This document shows, in pieces, positions 1 through 8,312 of a stretch of DNA of 64,000 nucleotides. A program made the translations under genes and the position numbers. The DNA is from Nocardiopsis sp. MG754419 (GTDB lineage Bacteria; Actinomycetota; Actinomycetes; Streptosporangiales; Streptosporangiaceae), in contig NZ_QOCZ01000002.1 of NCBI RefSeq assembly GCF_018207095.1, positions 99,076 to 163,075 on the forward strand, in the 5' to 3' direction. The notes beneath the pieces were generated by a model, which saw nothing but the letters and a program-made list of their open reading frames with translations, made no database searches and was not told where the DNA came from. How positions within the stretch are numbered: the first letter of the stretch is position 1; every line of letters begins with the position of its first letter.

Positions 1-1
1 C

Positions 2-943
2 AAGGCCATCGCCCTGCTGCCCACGGTCGACGAGGCGGAGGGCTGCCCGAGCCTGCGTCCGGCCTGGGCCGAGGCCGTGGAGAACCTGGTCTGTCAGGGC
101 AGCGTGCGCAACGACTGGCGCCTCGGGGTGCGCGTGACCACCTGGTCCCGTTACTTCGAGCGGGTGGGCGCACCGCGTCGTGGCGCCGAGATGGCCCTCA
201 CCGCCACCCGGCTGGCCGGCGGGCGGGGGGCCCGGTGGGTCGCAGAGTGCTCCGCCCAGCGGGCCGAACGCCTCATCTCCGAACTCGGCGCCGCCGAGGA
301 GATCACCGGAGACCTGGCCGAGGCGCGCACGATGGTGCACGGCATGGACCCCGTCCGGTCGCTGGCCCCGGCCCAGAGCATCCTGGAGTTCCTGCGGGCC
401 CAGCCCGCGGAGGAGGTCAACCCCGAGGAGCAGGCCGAACAGGTCAACGTCGCGTTGGCCGACCTGCCGCACGACTCGGCCCTGCTCAGCGCGCTCGGCC
501 AGGTGGGACGCACACTCATGCTGTCGGACGCCGCCACCGAACCGCAGTGGCGCCACGTCCGGGGTCGCCCCGGTGACCAGCGGGCCGCCCTGTCTCTGCT
601 GGAGACCCTCTTGCACGACAACGACACCGCCGGGGTGCGCGACCTCGTACGGACCCTGGCCGCCGGCGCCCTGCCGCACCAGGCCGAGCGGGTGGCGACC
701 GCGACGGTACGACAGGCCCCGGCACAGCAGGAGCCGGAGCATCGTGCCCCGACACAAGGGGAACCGGTGCCCTCGCACCCCGGAGGCGCGCCGTCCGGTC
801 CCGCGCCGACCACCCCGCCGCGCGGTACTCCGGTACCGGCAGCCGGGGGCGGCTCCGTGCAGGCTCCGCCCAGGGGTGCGCACCGTGCGCCCGAGGCCGA
901 GTACCCGATGGTCCAGGCCGCCGGCGGTCACGAGCCCCGCTGA
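2..943 (+). CDS. Hypothetical protein, 5' end outside the window
   Basis: The reading frame is open from the first bases, so the true start lies upstream; 313 codons are visible before TGA at 941-943. The visible part is alpha-helical and rich in Ala, Arg and Glu for about 230 residues. It ends in a Pro/Gly/Ala-rich, probably disordered tail of about 80 residues. I see no membrane segment, no catalytic motif and no family I recognise. Third codon positions are strongly G/C, as in the neighbouring genes, which supports real coding. It converges with murI. Confidence 0.7.
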   Translation, partial: KAIALLPTVDEAEGCPSLRPAWAEAVENLVCQGSVRNDWRLGVRVTTWSRYFERVGAPRRGAEMALTATRLAGGRGARWVAECSAQRAERLISELGAAEEITGDLAEARTMVHGMDPVRSLAPAQSILEFLRAQPAEEVNPEEQAEQVNVALADLPHDSALLSALGQVGRTLMLSDAATEPQWRHVRGRPGDQRAALSLLETLLHDNDTAGVRDLVRTLAAGALPHQAERVATATVRQAPAQQEPEHRAPTQGEPVPSHPGGAPSGPAPTTPPRGTPVPAAGGGSVQAPPRGAHRAPEAEYPMVQAAGGHEPR

Positions 944-980
944 GCGTGGGCCGGGATCGCCCGGCGCCACGCGGAGAGGG

Positions 981-1015
981 TCGGGGCCGTGGTTCCGCGG
1001 CGGTACCGGCCCCGA
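981..1015. terminator. Weak hairpin between convergent genes
   Basis: A 9-bp perfect stem (981-989 with 1007-1015) and a 17-nt loop lie between the convergent upstream gene and murI. There is no T-run, so terminator function is only inferred from position. Confidence 0.3.
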
Positions 1016-1063
1016 GACACGAGCGGTGCGCAGGGCGGTCGGCCCCTGCCGCGACGGCCGAGG

Positions 1064-1855
1064 TCAGAGGTCGGCGGGGGCCCCGGCCAGCAGGGCCCGT
1101 CCCGCCGGGTAAGTGAGCGCCGTCGCGGGCAACCGCGCGGGGCGCCCGCTGGCCAGCACCCGCACACGACCCGCACGCCCGGTCGGCGATTCGGTGGGTC
1201 CGATCCGGCGCAGGGCCTGGGCGGCCACCGCGTCCGCCGCGGTGTACAGGACCGCACGTCCGTCCAACGCCTCGGAGATCCGCCGACCCACCAGGTCGTA
1301 GTGCGTGCAGCCCAGGACCACCCCGCGTACCTCCGGCGGGGTCAGTGACGCCGCGTAGCCCACGGCGTCGGCGATCCGCCCGGAATCGGCCGACTCCACG
1401 GCCTCGGCCAGGCCCACGCAGGCGACCGGGGTCACGGCCACGCCCTTGGCGAAGCTCTCCACCAGGCCACGTTGGTAGGTGCTGCGGGTCGTCGCCTCGG
1501 TGGACCACACCGCGATGGGCGTGCCGGCCGCCGCCGCCGGCTTGATCGCGGGCACCGTGCCGATCACCGGGATCCGAGGTTCGTACTCCGCGCGCAACGC
1601 CCCCAGCCCGTGCACGGACGCGGTGTTGCACGGCACGACCACGGCGTCCAGGCCGGCGCCGTCCTCCGCGGCGGCGCGGGCGGCGGCGTCGGCCCCGGCC
1701 AGGGCGCGCCGGATCACCTGGTCCGTGGTCCGTGGTCCCCACGGCATGTGGTCCGGGTCCATGGACAGGTACAGATCGGCGTCGGGACGGGCGGCGTGCA
1801 GGGCGGCCGCGGTCGACAGCATGCCGATGCCGGAGTCAACGAGAGCGATGCGCAC
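1064..1855 (-). CDS. murI: Glutamate racemase MurI
   Basis: Cytoplasmic, cofactor-independent racemase that converts L-glutamate to D-glutamate for peptidoglycan. The 263-residue protein has the normal length of the family. It shows the Asp/Glu racemase signatures: DSGIG near the N-terminus (D7, S8), PCNTAS carrying the first catalytic Cys (C76), and GCTHYD carrying the second (C183). Both bases needed for two-base racemisation are therefore present. The start is GTG at 1855. No Shine-Dalgarno precedes it; instead TAGGAT (1864-1869) sits 8 nt upstream, so the mRNA may be leaderless. Glutamate racemase is very likely; another Asp/Glu racemase family member is the only real alternative. Confidence 0.93.
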   Translation of the reverse strand: MRIALVDSGIGMLSTAAALHAARPDADLYLSMDPDHMPWGPRTTDQVIRRALAGADAAARAAAEDGAGLDAVVVPCNTASVHGLGALRAEYEPRIPVIGTVPAIKPAAAAGTPIAVWSTEATTRSTYQRGLVESFAKGVAVTPVACVGLAEAVESADSGRIADAVGYAASLTPPEVRGVVLGCTHYDLVGRRISEALDGRAVLYTAADAVAAQALRRIGPTESPTGRAGRVRVLASGRPARLPATALTYPAGRALLAGAPADL

Positions 1856-1863
1856 GGAACGGA

Positions 1864-1869
1864 ATCCTA
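1864..1869 (-). promoter_or_regulatory. -10 element for leaderless murI
   Basis: TAGGAT on the minus strand, 8 nt before the murI GTG. This spacing would place the transcription start at or next to the start codon. Confidence 0.5.
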
Positions 1870-2099
1870 TGCGGCCTCCCCGGTGACCACGACATCACGG
1901 CAGGTGACCTCGGGTGTCCTGTGCGTCGCCTTCGGCCCTGACCGGATGTGGCCGAGCATGGGGGAGACACGTACCGAAATGGGGTGGCACAGAACCGTTA
2001 CCGCTAGGTAGAACAGAGTGATCGGCCTGCCCCGGCACGCCACACGCACCGGTCCTGGCCGACCCACGCTGCGCCTCGCGAACCGTCAGGGGACCCGGT

Positions 2100-3554
2100 A
2101 TGACCCGTGAACAGCCCGGCACGACTCCGCAGTACAAGGCCACCGGCTCCGGTCCGGGGCTCGCCGAGCACATCGCCGCGGTCCAGCGTCTGCGCCGGGA
2201 CTTCCGGGCCCTGCCCGACGGCGCCCCGGTGCGCCTGGCCAAACCCACCTCCAACCTCTTCCGGTTCCGCGCCCCCTCCTCCGCTCCGGCGCTGGACGTG
2301 TCCGCGTTCGACGGCGTCATCTCCATCGACCCGGTCGAACGGTTGGCCGACGTCGGTGGCATGACCACCTACGAGGAGCTGGTCGCCGCCACCCTGCCGC
2401 ACGGCCTCATGCCCCTCGTGGTGCCACAGTTGCGCACGATCACCCTGGGCGGTGCCGTCACCGGCCTGGGCATCGAGTCCTCCTCGTTCCGCAACGGGCT
2501 CCCGCACGAGTCGGTCCAGGAGATGGAGATCCTCACCGGGGCGGGGGAGGTGGTGACAGCGACCCGCGACAACGCCCACAGCGACCTCTTCTTCGGTTTC
2601 CCCAACTCCTACGGCACACTCGGCTACGCCCTGCGGCTGCGCATCGAACTGGAACCGGTGTCCCCCTACGTGCACCTGCGCCACCTGCGCTTCTCCGACG
2701 CCCGAGAGGCGATGGACGCCCTGGCGCGGATCTGCGCGGACGCCGAACACGCGGGGGAGCGGGTCGACTTCGTGGACGGGGTGGCCTTCGCCCCCGACGA
2801 GCAGTACCTGACCCTGGCCCGGCTCACCGACGAGGCCCCCTGGACCAGCGACTACACCGGCGTCGACGTCTACTACAGGTCGATCCCGCGCTACGCCGGG
2901 AGTGGCCCCGGCGACTACCTGACCATCCACGACTACCTGTGGCGTTGGGACACCGACTGGTTCTGGTGCTCCCGTGCGTTCGGTACCCAGAACCCGTGGG
3001 TGCGCCCGTGGTGGCCACGTGCGCTCAAGCGCTCCGACGTCTATCGGAGGCTGGTCGCCTGGGACCGGCGCACCGGTTTCTCCCGGCTGCTCGCCCACTA
3101 TCGGGGTCGTCGCCCCCAGGAGCCGCTCATCCAGGACATCGAGGTGGAGGTGGGCCGCGGCGCGGAGTTCCTCGACTTCTTCCACACCGAGATCGGTATG
3201 AGCCCGGTGTGGATGTGCCCGCTGCGCCTGCGCGAACCGCGCCGCCCGGGCACGCCCGAGGACGGGCACGTGTGGCCGTTGTATCCGCTGGAGAACGACG
3301 ACCTCTACGTGAACTTCGGTTTCTGGGGGCTGGTCGACATGCTGCCGGGGCAACGGCGCGCCCACCACAACCGGCGGGTCGAGGAGGAGGTCACGCGCCT
3401 GGGCGGGCACAAGTCCCTGTACTCGGACGCGTTCTACACCGAGGACGAGTTCTGGGCGCTGTACAACGGCGACGCCTACCGCGACCTCAAGGAGATCTAC
3501 GACCCGCGGGGGCGGCTTCTGGATCTGTACGCCAAGTGCGTACGCAATCGCTGA
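2100..3554 (+). CDS. FAD-binding oxidoreductase, putative 10-methylene-fatty-acyl reductase (TmsA/BfaA-like)
   Basis: 484-residue flavoprotein of the FAD_binding_4 (PCMH/VAO) superfamily. The FAD-binding part covers roughly residues 60-180 and includes GGMTTYEELV and the Gly-rich stretch TLGGAVTGLGIESSSFRNG. The C-terminal half is a cap/substrate domain resembling sterol delta-24 reductase-type enzymes. It lies 71 nt upstream of a cyclopropane-fatty-acid-synthase-like methyltransferase. Knowledge: in the actinobacterial tmsAB (bfaAB) gene pair the methyltransferase makes a 10-methylene acyl chain and the flavoprotein reduces it to 10-methyl (tuberculostearic) acid. I infer that role from the pairing. 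ATG 2100 follows an AGGGGAC-like ribosome site. Other FAD oxidases share the fold, so substrate is less certain than fold. Confidence 0.78.
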   Translation: MTREQPGTTPQYKATGSGPGLAEHIAAVQRLRRDFRALPDGAPVRLAKPTSNLFRFRAPSSAPALDVSAFDGVISIDPVERLADVGGMTTYEELVAATLPHGLMPLVVPQLRTITLGGAVTGLGIESSSFRNGLPHESVQEMEILTGAGEVVTATRDNAHSDLFFGFPNSYGTLGYALRLRIELEPVSPYVHLRHLRFSDAREAMDALARICADAEHAGERVDFVDGVAFAPDEQYLTLARLTDEAPWTSDYTGVDVYYRSIPRYAGSGPGDYLTIHDYLWRWDTDWFWCSRAFGTQNPWVRPWWPRALKRSDVYRRLVAWDRRTGFSRLLAHYRGRRPQEPLIQDIEVEVGRGAEFLDFFHTEIGMSPVWMCPLRLREPRRPGTPEDGHVWPLYPLENDDLYVNFGFWGLVDMLPGQRRAHHNRRVEEEVTRLGGHKSLYSDAFYTEDEFWALYNGDAYRDLKEIYDPRGRLLDLYAKCVRNR

Positions 3555-3625
3555 GACCACCGCAGACCACCCGCTGGAACGCGACCCGAGGGTCGGGCCG
3601 CATCCGTGAGGAGGAAGGACGCAGC

Positions 3626-4912
3626 ATGCGGCTTGCAGAGATCTTCGAGCGTGTCGTGGGACCCGACGCGCCGATCCGGTTCACCGCCTACGACGGCAGT
3701 TCCGCGGGCGACCCGAACAGCGACGTCACCCTGCACGTGCGCACACCGGTCGCGATCAACCACCTGGCCGGATCGCCCAACGCGCTCGGCCTCACCCGCG
3801 CCTACGTGAGCGGACACCTGGAACTGGAGGGCGACATGTACGACGTCCTCAGACGCATGGCGGACTTCACCTTCGCCGAGGGCGTCAACGTGTCCGTCCG
3901 GGACATCGTGGACATCGTCCGCTCCGTCGGCTGGGTCAAGTTCGTCAACCGGGTCGCGCCGCCGCCCCAGGAGATGCAGCGCACGACCCTGCTGGGACGG
4001 GGACCGCGCCACTCCAAACAGCGCGACGCCGAGGTCATCCACCACCACTACGACGTCTCCAACGACTTCTACGCGCTGGTCCTGGGCCCGTCCATGACCT
4101 ACACCTGCGCGGTGTTCGACGACGCGGACGGTGGGCTGGACCGGGTGGGTGCGTTCGACGGGGCACTGGAGTCCGCGCAGTCCCGCAAGTACGACCTGGT
4201 GTCCCGCAAGCTCGGGCTGGAGACCGGCATGACCCTGCTCGACGTGGGCTGCGGGTGGGGCGGCATGGTCCGGCACGCCGCCCGCGAACACGGTGTGCGC
4301 GCCATCGGGGTGACCCTCTCCAAGGAACAGGCGGAGTGGGGGGCCAAGCGGATCGCCCAGGAGGGGTTGTCCGAGCTGGCCGAGATCCGCCACATGGACT
4401 ACCGGGACGTGCCCGACGGCAGTTTCGACCGGATCAGCTCCATCGGTCTGACCGAGCACATCGGTTCGAGGAACCTCGACGCCTACTTCGCCTCCCTCCA
4501 CGACAAGCTGGTGCCGGGCGGCCGGTTGCTCAACCACTGCATCACCCGGCCCCGCAACGACCTCAAACCCATGAAGACCAAGGGCGTCATCAATCGCTAC
4601 GTGTTCCCCGACGGTGAGCTGGAGGGCCCGGCCCGGATCCAGACCGCCATGAACGACAACGGGTTCGAGATCCGCCACCAGGAGAACCTGCGCGAGCACT
4701 ACGCCCTGACGCTGCGCCACTGGGGGGCCAACCTCGAACGCCACTGGGACGAGGCGGTCGCCGAGGTCGGTGCGGGCACCGCGCGTGTGTGGCGTCTGTA
4801 CATGGCCGGATGCGTCCTGGGGTTCGAGCGCGACGTCGTGCAGCTCCACCAGATCCTGGGGGTGAAACAGGACGGCACCGCGTCGCGCATGCCGTTGCGC
4901 CCCGACTTCTGA
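3626..4912 (+). CDS. SAM-dependent fatty-acyl methyltransferase, cyclopropane synthase family (TmsB/BfaB-like)
   Basis: 428 residues, the usual length of cyclopropane-fatty-acyl-phospholipid synthases. An N-terminal domain of about 130 residues is followed by HHHYDVSNDFY, typical of the family, and a Rossmann methyltransferase fold. SAM motif I is VGCGWGG at about residues 207-213, and the acidic TEHIGS-type motif follows. The enzyme would methylate the double bond of membrane-lipid acyl chains. Its partner flavoprotein directly upstream suggests the product is 10-methylene then 10-methyl acyl rather than a cyclopropane ring. The start ATG 3626 is chosen because GAGGAAGGA lies just upstream; the frame stays open much further 5' but overlaps the previous gene. 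Confidence 0.85.
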   Translation: MRLAEIFERVVGPDAPIRFTAYDGSSAGDPNSDVTLHVRTPVAINHLAGSPNALGLTRAYVSGHLELEGDMYDVLRRMADFTFAEGVNVSVRDIVDIVRSVGWVKFVNRVAPPPQEMQRTTLLGRGPRHSKQRDAEVIHHHYDVSNDFYALVLGPSMTYTCAVFDDADGGLDRVGAFDGALESAQSRKYDLVSRKLGLETGMTLLDVGCGWGGMVRHAAREHGVRAIGVTLSKEQAEWGAKRIAQEGLSELAEIRHMDYRDVPDGSFDRISSIGLTEHIGSRNLDAYFASLHDKLVPGGRLLNHCITRPRNDLKPMKTKGVINRYVFPDGELEGPARIQTAMNDNGFEIRHQENLREHYALTLRHWGANLERHWDEAVAEVGAGTARVWRLYMAGCVLGFERDVVQLHQILGVKQDGTASRMPLRPDF

Positions 4913-4930
4913 GACCGGGGACGTCGACCA

Positions 4931-4961
4931 CGGGGGTGTTCGCCGCACGCGGACACCCCCG
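4931..4961 (+). terminator. Hairpin after the methyltransferase gene
   Basis: A 9-bp stem (4931-4939 with 4953-4961) and 13-nt loop, 18 nt after the stop codon. There is no U-tract. It may be a terminator or attenuator separating the methyltransferase from the next small gene. Confidence 0.5.
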
Positions 4962-4996
4962 CCGCCTGCCCCGTCGGGGAGCGCCCAGGGGGCATC

Positions 4997-5515
4997 ATGG
5001 TGGCGTCCGTACCAGCAGCCGTGAAGGGACCCGCAGTGTCCTCCGACGACCACGCCCCCGAACCCGTTCCCGCCCCCGAGCCGCCCGAGCACGTCAAGGA
5101 GACCGCGATCGCGCTGGTGGGCGCGTACGTGGACCACAACCGTGACGAACTGGACCGGGTCATCCCGCGTGCCACCGACGACTCCGACGAGGTCCTGTCC
5201 GAGCTCAAGGTGATCGCGGCCTTCCTCAGCCGCCGGGTGCAGGCCACCGGTGTGGCGTGGAAACCCGCCGACTCCCGTGAGGCCGTGGCCCGCACCGTCG
5301 CCGAGATGCTCCCACCGGAGTTGGAGTTCGCGGTCTCCACCGCCTGGGAGGCGCATTCGGTGGGCGAGGAGGAGACCGCCGAGCGGTTCACCAGGGGCGA
5401 CCCCATGGTCTACGTCCACATGCTCGCCGCGTTCTGCGCCGCGATCGGGCTGGCCGTGTACAAGCGCGCCGAACTGGTCGCCACCCTGCGCCAGGTCACC
5501 GGTCTGAGCGACTGA
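4997..5515 (+). CDS. Small conserved-looking protein downstream of the fatty-acid methylation genes
   Basis: 172 residues if ATG 4997 is used (AGGGGG 4 nt upstream). GTG 5036, with AAGGGA at 5023-5028, is an equally good start and gives 159 residues. The first 35 residues are Pro/Glu-rich. The rest looks helical and soluble, with a mildly hydrophobic C-terminal helix around MLAAFCAAIGLAVYKRAEL. I do not recognise the family. Three-gene tmsABC clusters are described in actinobacteria and the third gene has unknown function; this gene occupies that place. I infer association with the lipid pathway from position only, and a hairpin separates it from the preceding gene. Confidence 0.7.
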   Translation: MVASVPAAVKGPAVSSDDHAPEPVPAPEPPEHVKETAIALVGAYVDHNRDELDRVIPRATDDSDEVLSELKVIAAFLSRRVQATGVAWKPADSREAVARTVAEMLPPELEFAVSTAWEAHSVGEEETAERFTRGDPMVYVHMLAAFCAAIGLAVYKRAELVATLRQVTGLSD

Positions 5516-5560
5516 CGGTGGGCGCGGCCGGCCTCCCCTAACAGGTCAGACACAAGTGGC

Positions 5561-5605
5561 AGTGGTTTACTTCACAAGTCGTCGTTCATTACGTAGGTTT
5601 CCTAC
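5561..5605 (+). promoter_or_regulatory. Promoter and operator region of the sugar ABC transporter
   Basis: This AT-rich patch in otherwise GC-rich DNA precedes the solute-binding lipoprotein. A candidate promoter is TTCACA (5571-5576), a 17-nt spacer, and TAGGTT (5594-5599). A perfect inverted repeat GTAGG-TTT-CCTAC (5593-5605) covers the -10. AGTGGTTTACTTCACA (5561-5576) matches 11 of 16 positions of the DasR operator consensus, mostly in the left half, and covers the -35. CACAAGT is repeated directly at 5551-5557 and 5573-5579, 22 bp apart, about two helical turns. The arrangement fits repression by a sugar-responsive regulator; its identity is inferred. Confidence 0.5.
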
Positions 5606-5649
5606 CAACCCTGCGGGGACCCTCGAACGAAAATGCGGGAGGCGAGCCG

Positions 5650-6933
5650 ATGGCACGCAGACGAGTACACGAGTACGTCCCTCTCCCCGCTGCCACTCTG
5701 GCTCTGGCGCTCGCGGCCACGGCCTGCGGCGGTGGTGGAGAGGGCGGGGACACCGACACCCTCCAGGTGTGGATCATGGAGGGCACCAACCCCGACGCCT
5801 CGGCCTTCTTCGACGAGGTCAACGAGACCTTCACCGGAGACACCGGCATCGAGGTCGACGTGGAGTTCGTGCCCTGGCAGGACGCGCAGGACAAGATCTC
5901 CACCGCCATCGCGGGCGGCACCACCCCCGACGTCATCGAGCTGGGCACCACCTTCACCCCGGAGTACGCCGACGCCGGCGCCCTGCACGACCTCTCCGGC
6001 TACATCGACGACCCCTCCCGCTTCCAGCAGGAGATGTACGAGATGGGCACCATCGACGACGCCGCCTACGGCGTGCCCTGGTACGCGTCGATCCGCTCGA
6101 TCATCTACCGCGCGGACCTCTTCGAGGAGCACGGTCACGAGGCCCCCACGACCTGGGACGAGTTGCGTGAGACCGCGATCGACCTCGCCGAGGCCGAGGA
6201 GGAGATGATCGCCTTCCCCGTGCCCGGCAACGCCCAGTACTCCGTCATGCCGTGGGTCTGGGGCGGTGGCGGCGAGGTCGCCGTCGAGGAGGCCGACGGC
6301 ACGTGGAGTTCCACGCTCGACGAACCCGAGGGTCGCGCCGGGGTCGAGTTCTTCACCGACCTGGCCCTGGAGGACGGCCTGTCCACCACGGGCGCGGTCA
6401 ATTGGAACGAGATCGACGTCATGGAGGCGCTCTCCGACGAGCAGGCCATCATGGCGATCTCCAACAGCTCCAACCCCAAGGCCATCATCGAGAACAACCC
6501 GGACCTGGAGGACAAGCTCGGCGTCTTCGTGCTGCCCGGCCAGGAGGACGGCTACACCGAGTCCTTCGCCGGCGGTTCGCTGCTGTCGGTGTTCGAGGGC
6601 ACCGGCAACGAGGAGGCCGGGTGGCAGTACGTCGACCTGCTGACCGACGGGGAGTACTTCCAGCGCTGGGGTGAGGAGAGCGGCTTCTTCCCCGCCGGTG
6701 TGGCGGAGATCGAGGAGTACGCCGACTCCGAGGACCCGCTGGTGCAGCCGTTCGCGATCCAGCTGCTGGAGGCGGGCAAGAGCACCCCGGCCGTCCCGGC
6801 GTGGTCGCAGGTGGAGGCCGAGGGCATCATCGTCGGGATGCAGCAGGACATCCTCAACGGCAACGCCACGGTCGAGGAGGCCACCGCCGCCGCGGCCGAG
6901 GCCATCGAGAACATCCTCAACGAGGGCAGTTGA
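5650..6933 (+). CDS. Extracellular sugar-binding lipoprotein of an ABC importer
   Basis: 427-residue family 1 solute-binding protein. The N-terminus has an Arg-rich start, a short hydrophobic stretch and a lipobox LAATAC, so it should be lipid-anchored outside the membrane. The mature part has the two-lobed pattern of oligosaccharide binders, including TPDVIELGTTFTPEYA and YGVPWYASIRSIIYR. The DVIELG..TP.YA..GAL pattern resembles chitobiose-type (DasA/NgcE-like) binders, so an N-acetylglucosamine oligomer or another disaccharide is plausible; I am not certain. ATG 5650 follows GGGAGGCGA. Its stop overlaps the first permease start (TGATG), showing translational coupling. No ATPase gene is nearby, so a shared MsiK-type ATPase is expected. 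Confidence 0.88.
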   Translation: MARRRVHEYVPLPAATLALALAATACGGGGEGGDTDTLQVWIMEGTNPDASAFFDEVNETFTGDTGIEVDVEFVPWQDAQDKISTAIAGGTTPDVIELGTTFTPEYADAGALHDLSGYIDDPSRFQQEMYEMGTIDDAAYGVPWYASIRSIIYRADLFEEHGHEAPTTWDELRETAIDLAEAEEEMIAFPVPGNAQYSVMPWVWGGGGEVAVEEADGTWSSTLDEPEGRAGVEFFTDLALEDGLSTTGAVNWNEIDVMEALSDEQAIMAISNSSNPKAIIENNPDLEDKLGVFVLPGQEDGYTESFAGGSLLSVFEGTGNEEAGWQYVDLLTDGEYFQRWGEESGFFPAGVAEIEEYADSEDPLVQPFAIQLLEAGKSTPAVPAWSQVEAEGIIVGMQQDILNGNATVEEATAAAAEAIENILNEGS

Positions 6934-7880
6934 TGCCCGCACCGACATACCGACGGTCGGTCCGCGCGCCGCTTCTGGGAATGCGGAGGCGGCGCGCCCT
7001 CCTGCCGTGGGTGCTCCTGGCACCGCCGCTCGGGGTCATCGGGATCCTGTTGCTGTTCCCGATCGGGCGGATCGTGTGGTTGTCCTTCCGGGACTTCAAA
7101 CTGCGCAACCTGGTCTCGGGGGAGTCCGACTTCGTCGGGCTGTCCAACTACGTCACCCTGCTGACCGACCCGTACCTGCTCCAGGTCGTGCTGGTCAACA
7201 CGGTGACGTTCGCCCTGGTCGCGGTGGTGACCACGGTCGTGCTCGGCACGCTGGTCGCCCTGTTGCTGTCCACGCTCAGACCCGTCACCCGGATCATCGT
7301 CGTCTCCTGCATCATGGTGGCCTGGGCGATGCCCGCGGTCAGCGGCACCTACGTGTGGATCTGGATCTTCGACGTCGACCAGGGTGTGGTCGCCCAGACG
7401 CTCATGAGCCTGGGGGTGATCGACCCCGGCGGGTACAACTGGTTCGCCGACCGGTTCTGGTTCTACGCCATCGTCACCCTCAACATCGTGCACAGCGGCT
7501 TCCCGTTCGTGGCGGTGACCGTCCTGGCCGGCCTGCTCACCGTGCCCAAGGAGCTGTACGAGGCGGCCCGTATCGACGGTGCAGGCGCGTGGAAGCGCTT
7601 CTGGAACGTCACGTTCCCCACCCTGCGCCCGGTGTTCGCCGTGGTGACGGTGTTGTCCACCATCTGGGACTTCAAGGTGTTCGCGCAGATCTACCTGATG
7701 CCCGGTGGCGACGTCGGCGGCTCCCAGATGCTCAACCTGGGCGTGTGGTCCTACGTGCGTTCCTTCGGTCAGAACGACTTCGGCATGGGCTCGGCCATCG
7801 CGGTCATGCTCACGCTGCTGCTCCTGGCCGTGACCATCGTCTACCTGCGCGCGTTGTTCCGGGAGGAGGAACTCCGATGA
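6933..7880 (+). CDS. Sugar ABC transporter permease (MalF/DasB type)
   Basis: 315-residue inner-membrane permease with about six hydrophobic segments, starting after a basic N-terminus. The cytoplasmic EAA loop that docks the ATPase is visible as EAARIDGAGAWKRFWNVTFP near residue 210. It pairs with the second permease further downstream to form the channel. ATG 6933 overlaps the stop of the binding-protein gene by one base. The gene ends in ATGA at 7877-7880, the usual coupling signal for the next permease. The frame beginning at that ATG does not encode a permease here, because a minus-strand gene now lies between the two permeases. Confidence 0.93.
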   Translation: MPAPTYRRSVRAPLLGMRRRRALLPWVLLAPPLGVIGILLLFPIGRIVWLSFRDFKLRNLVSGESDFVGLSNYVTLLTDPYLLQVVLVNTVTFALVAVVTTVVLGTLVALLLSTLRPVTRIIVVSCIMVAWAMPAVSGTYVWIWIFDVDQGVVAQTLMSLGVIDPGGYNWFADRFWFYAIVTLNIVHSGFPFVAVTVLAGLLTVPKELYEAARIDGAGAWKRFWNVTFPTLRPVFAVVTVLSTIWDFKVFAQIYLMPGGDVGGSQMLNLGVWSYVRSFGQNDFGMGSAIAVMLTLLLLAVTIVYLRALFREEELR

Positions 7881-7909
7881 CGTCGACACCGCACCGGGCG
7901 GGCGCCCGG

Positions 7910-8206
7910 TCAGCCCAGACCGTCGATCAGCCGGTCCCGTACGGTCCGCCAGTCCACCGACGCCAGGGGGCGTCGCTCCAGGTCCTCGCGGAGCGCGGTC
8001 ATGGTCCGCAGCTCGTCCCGGTCCAGGGGACGACCGTCGTCCTCGCCCCGGTTCACCAGGCCGTCGACGTACACGTGCAAGCGGCGACCGGTGGCGTCGT
8101 CGTGCGCGTGCCGGACGGCGCTCGCACGGAACCGGGCGTCGTGCGGGATCCACGCGGAGATCAACTCGGTGGGGGAGAGACCGGCGGAGTCGCCCACACG
8201 CCTCAC
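7910..8206 (-). CDS. Small hypothetical protein on the opposite strand inside the transporter operon
   Basis: About 98 residues from GTG 8206. GTG 8197 has the better ribosome site, GGTGAGG 8 nt upstream, and gives 95 residues. Codons read on the minus strand show the expected high G/C third and mixed second positions, while the plus frames do not, so I take this as the coding strand. A TAGAAT-type -10 (about 8238-8243, minus strand) lies upstream. The protein is soluble and charged, with a central LISAWIPHDARFRASAVRH segment and a helical acidic/basic C-terminus. I do not recognise a family. It sits between two permease genes normally adjacent, and may be a late insertion. Confidence 0.65.
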   Translation of the reverse strand: MRRVGDSAGLSPTELISAWIPHDARFRASAVRHAHDDATGRRLHVYVDGLVNRGEDDGRPLDRDELRTMTALREDLERRPLASVDWRTVRDRLIDGLG

Positions 8207-8312
8207 CTCACCGTCCGCGATCTCGGTAACGACAGGGATTCTAGGGCATCGCACGCGAGTGCGGACGAGTGTGAGCGCCGCGATCGAGGCCTCCGTCGAC
8301 AGAGGAGGGTCG

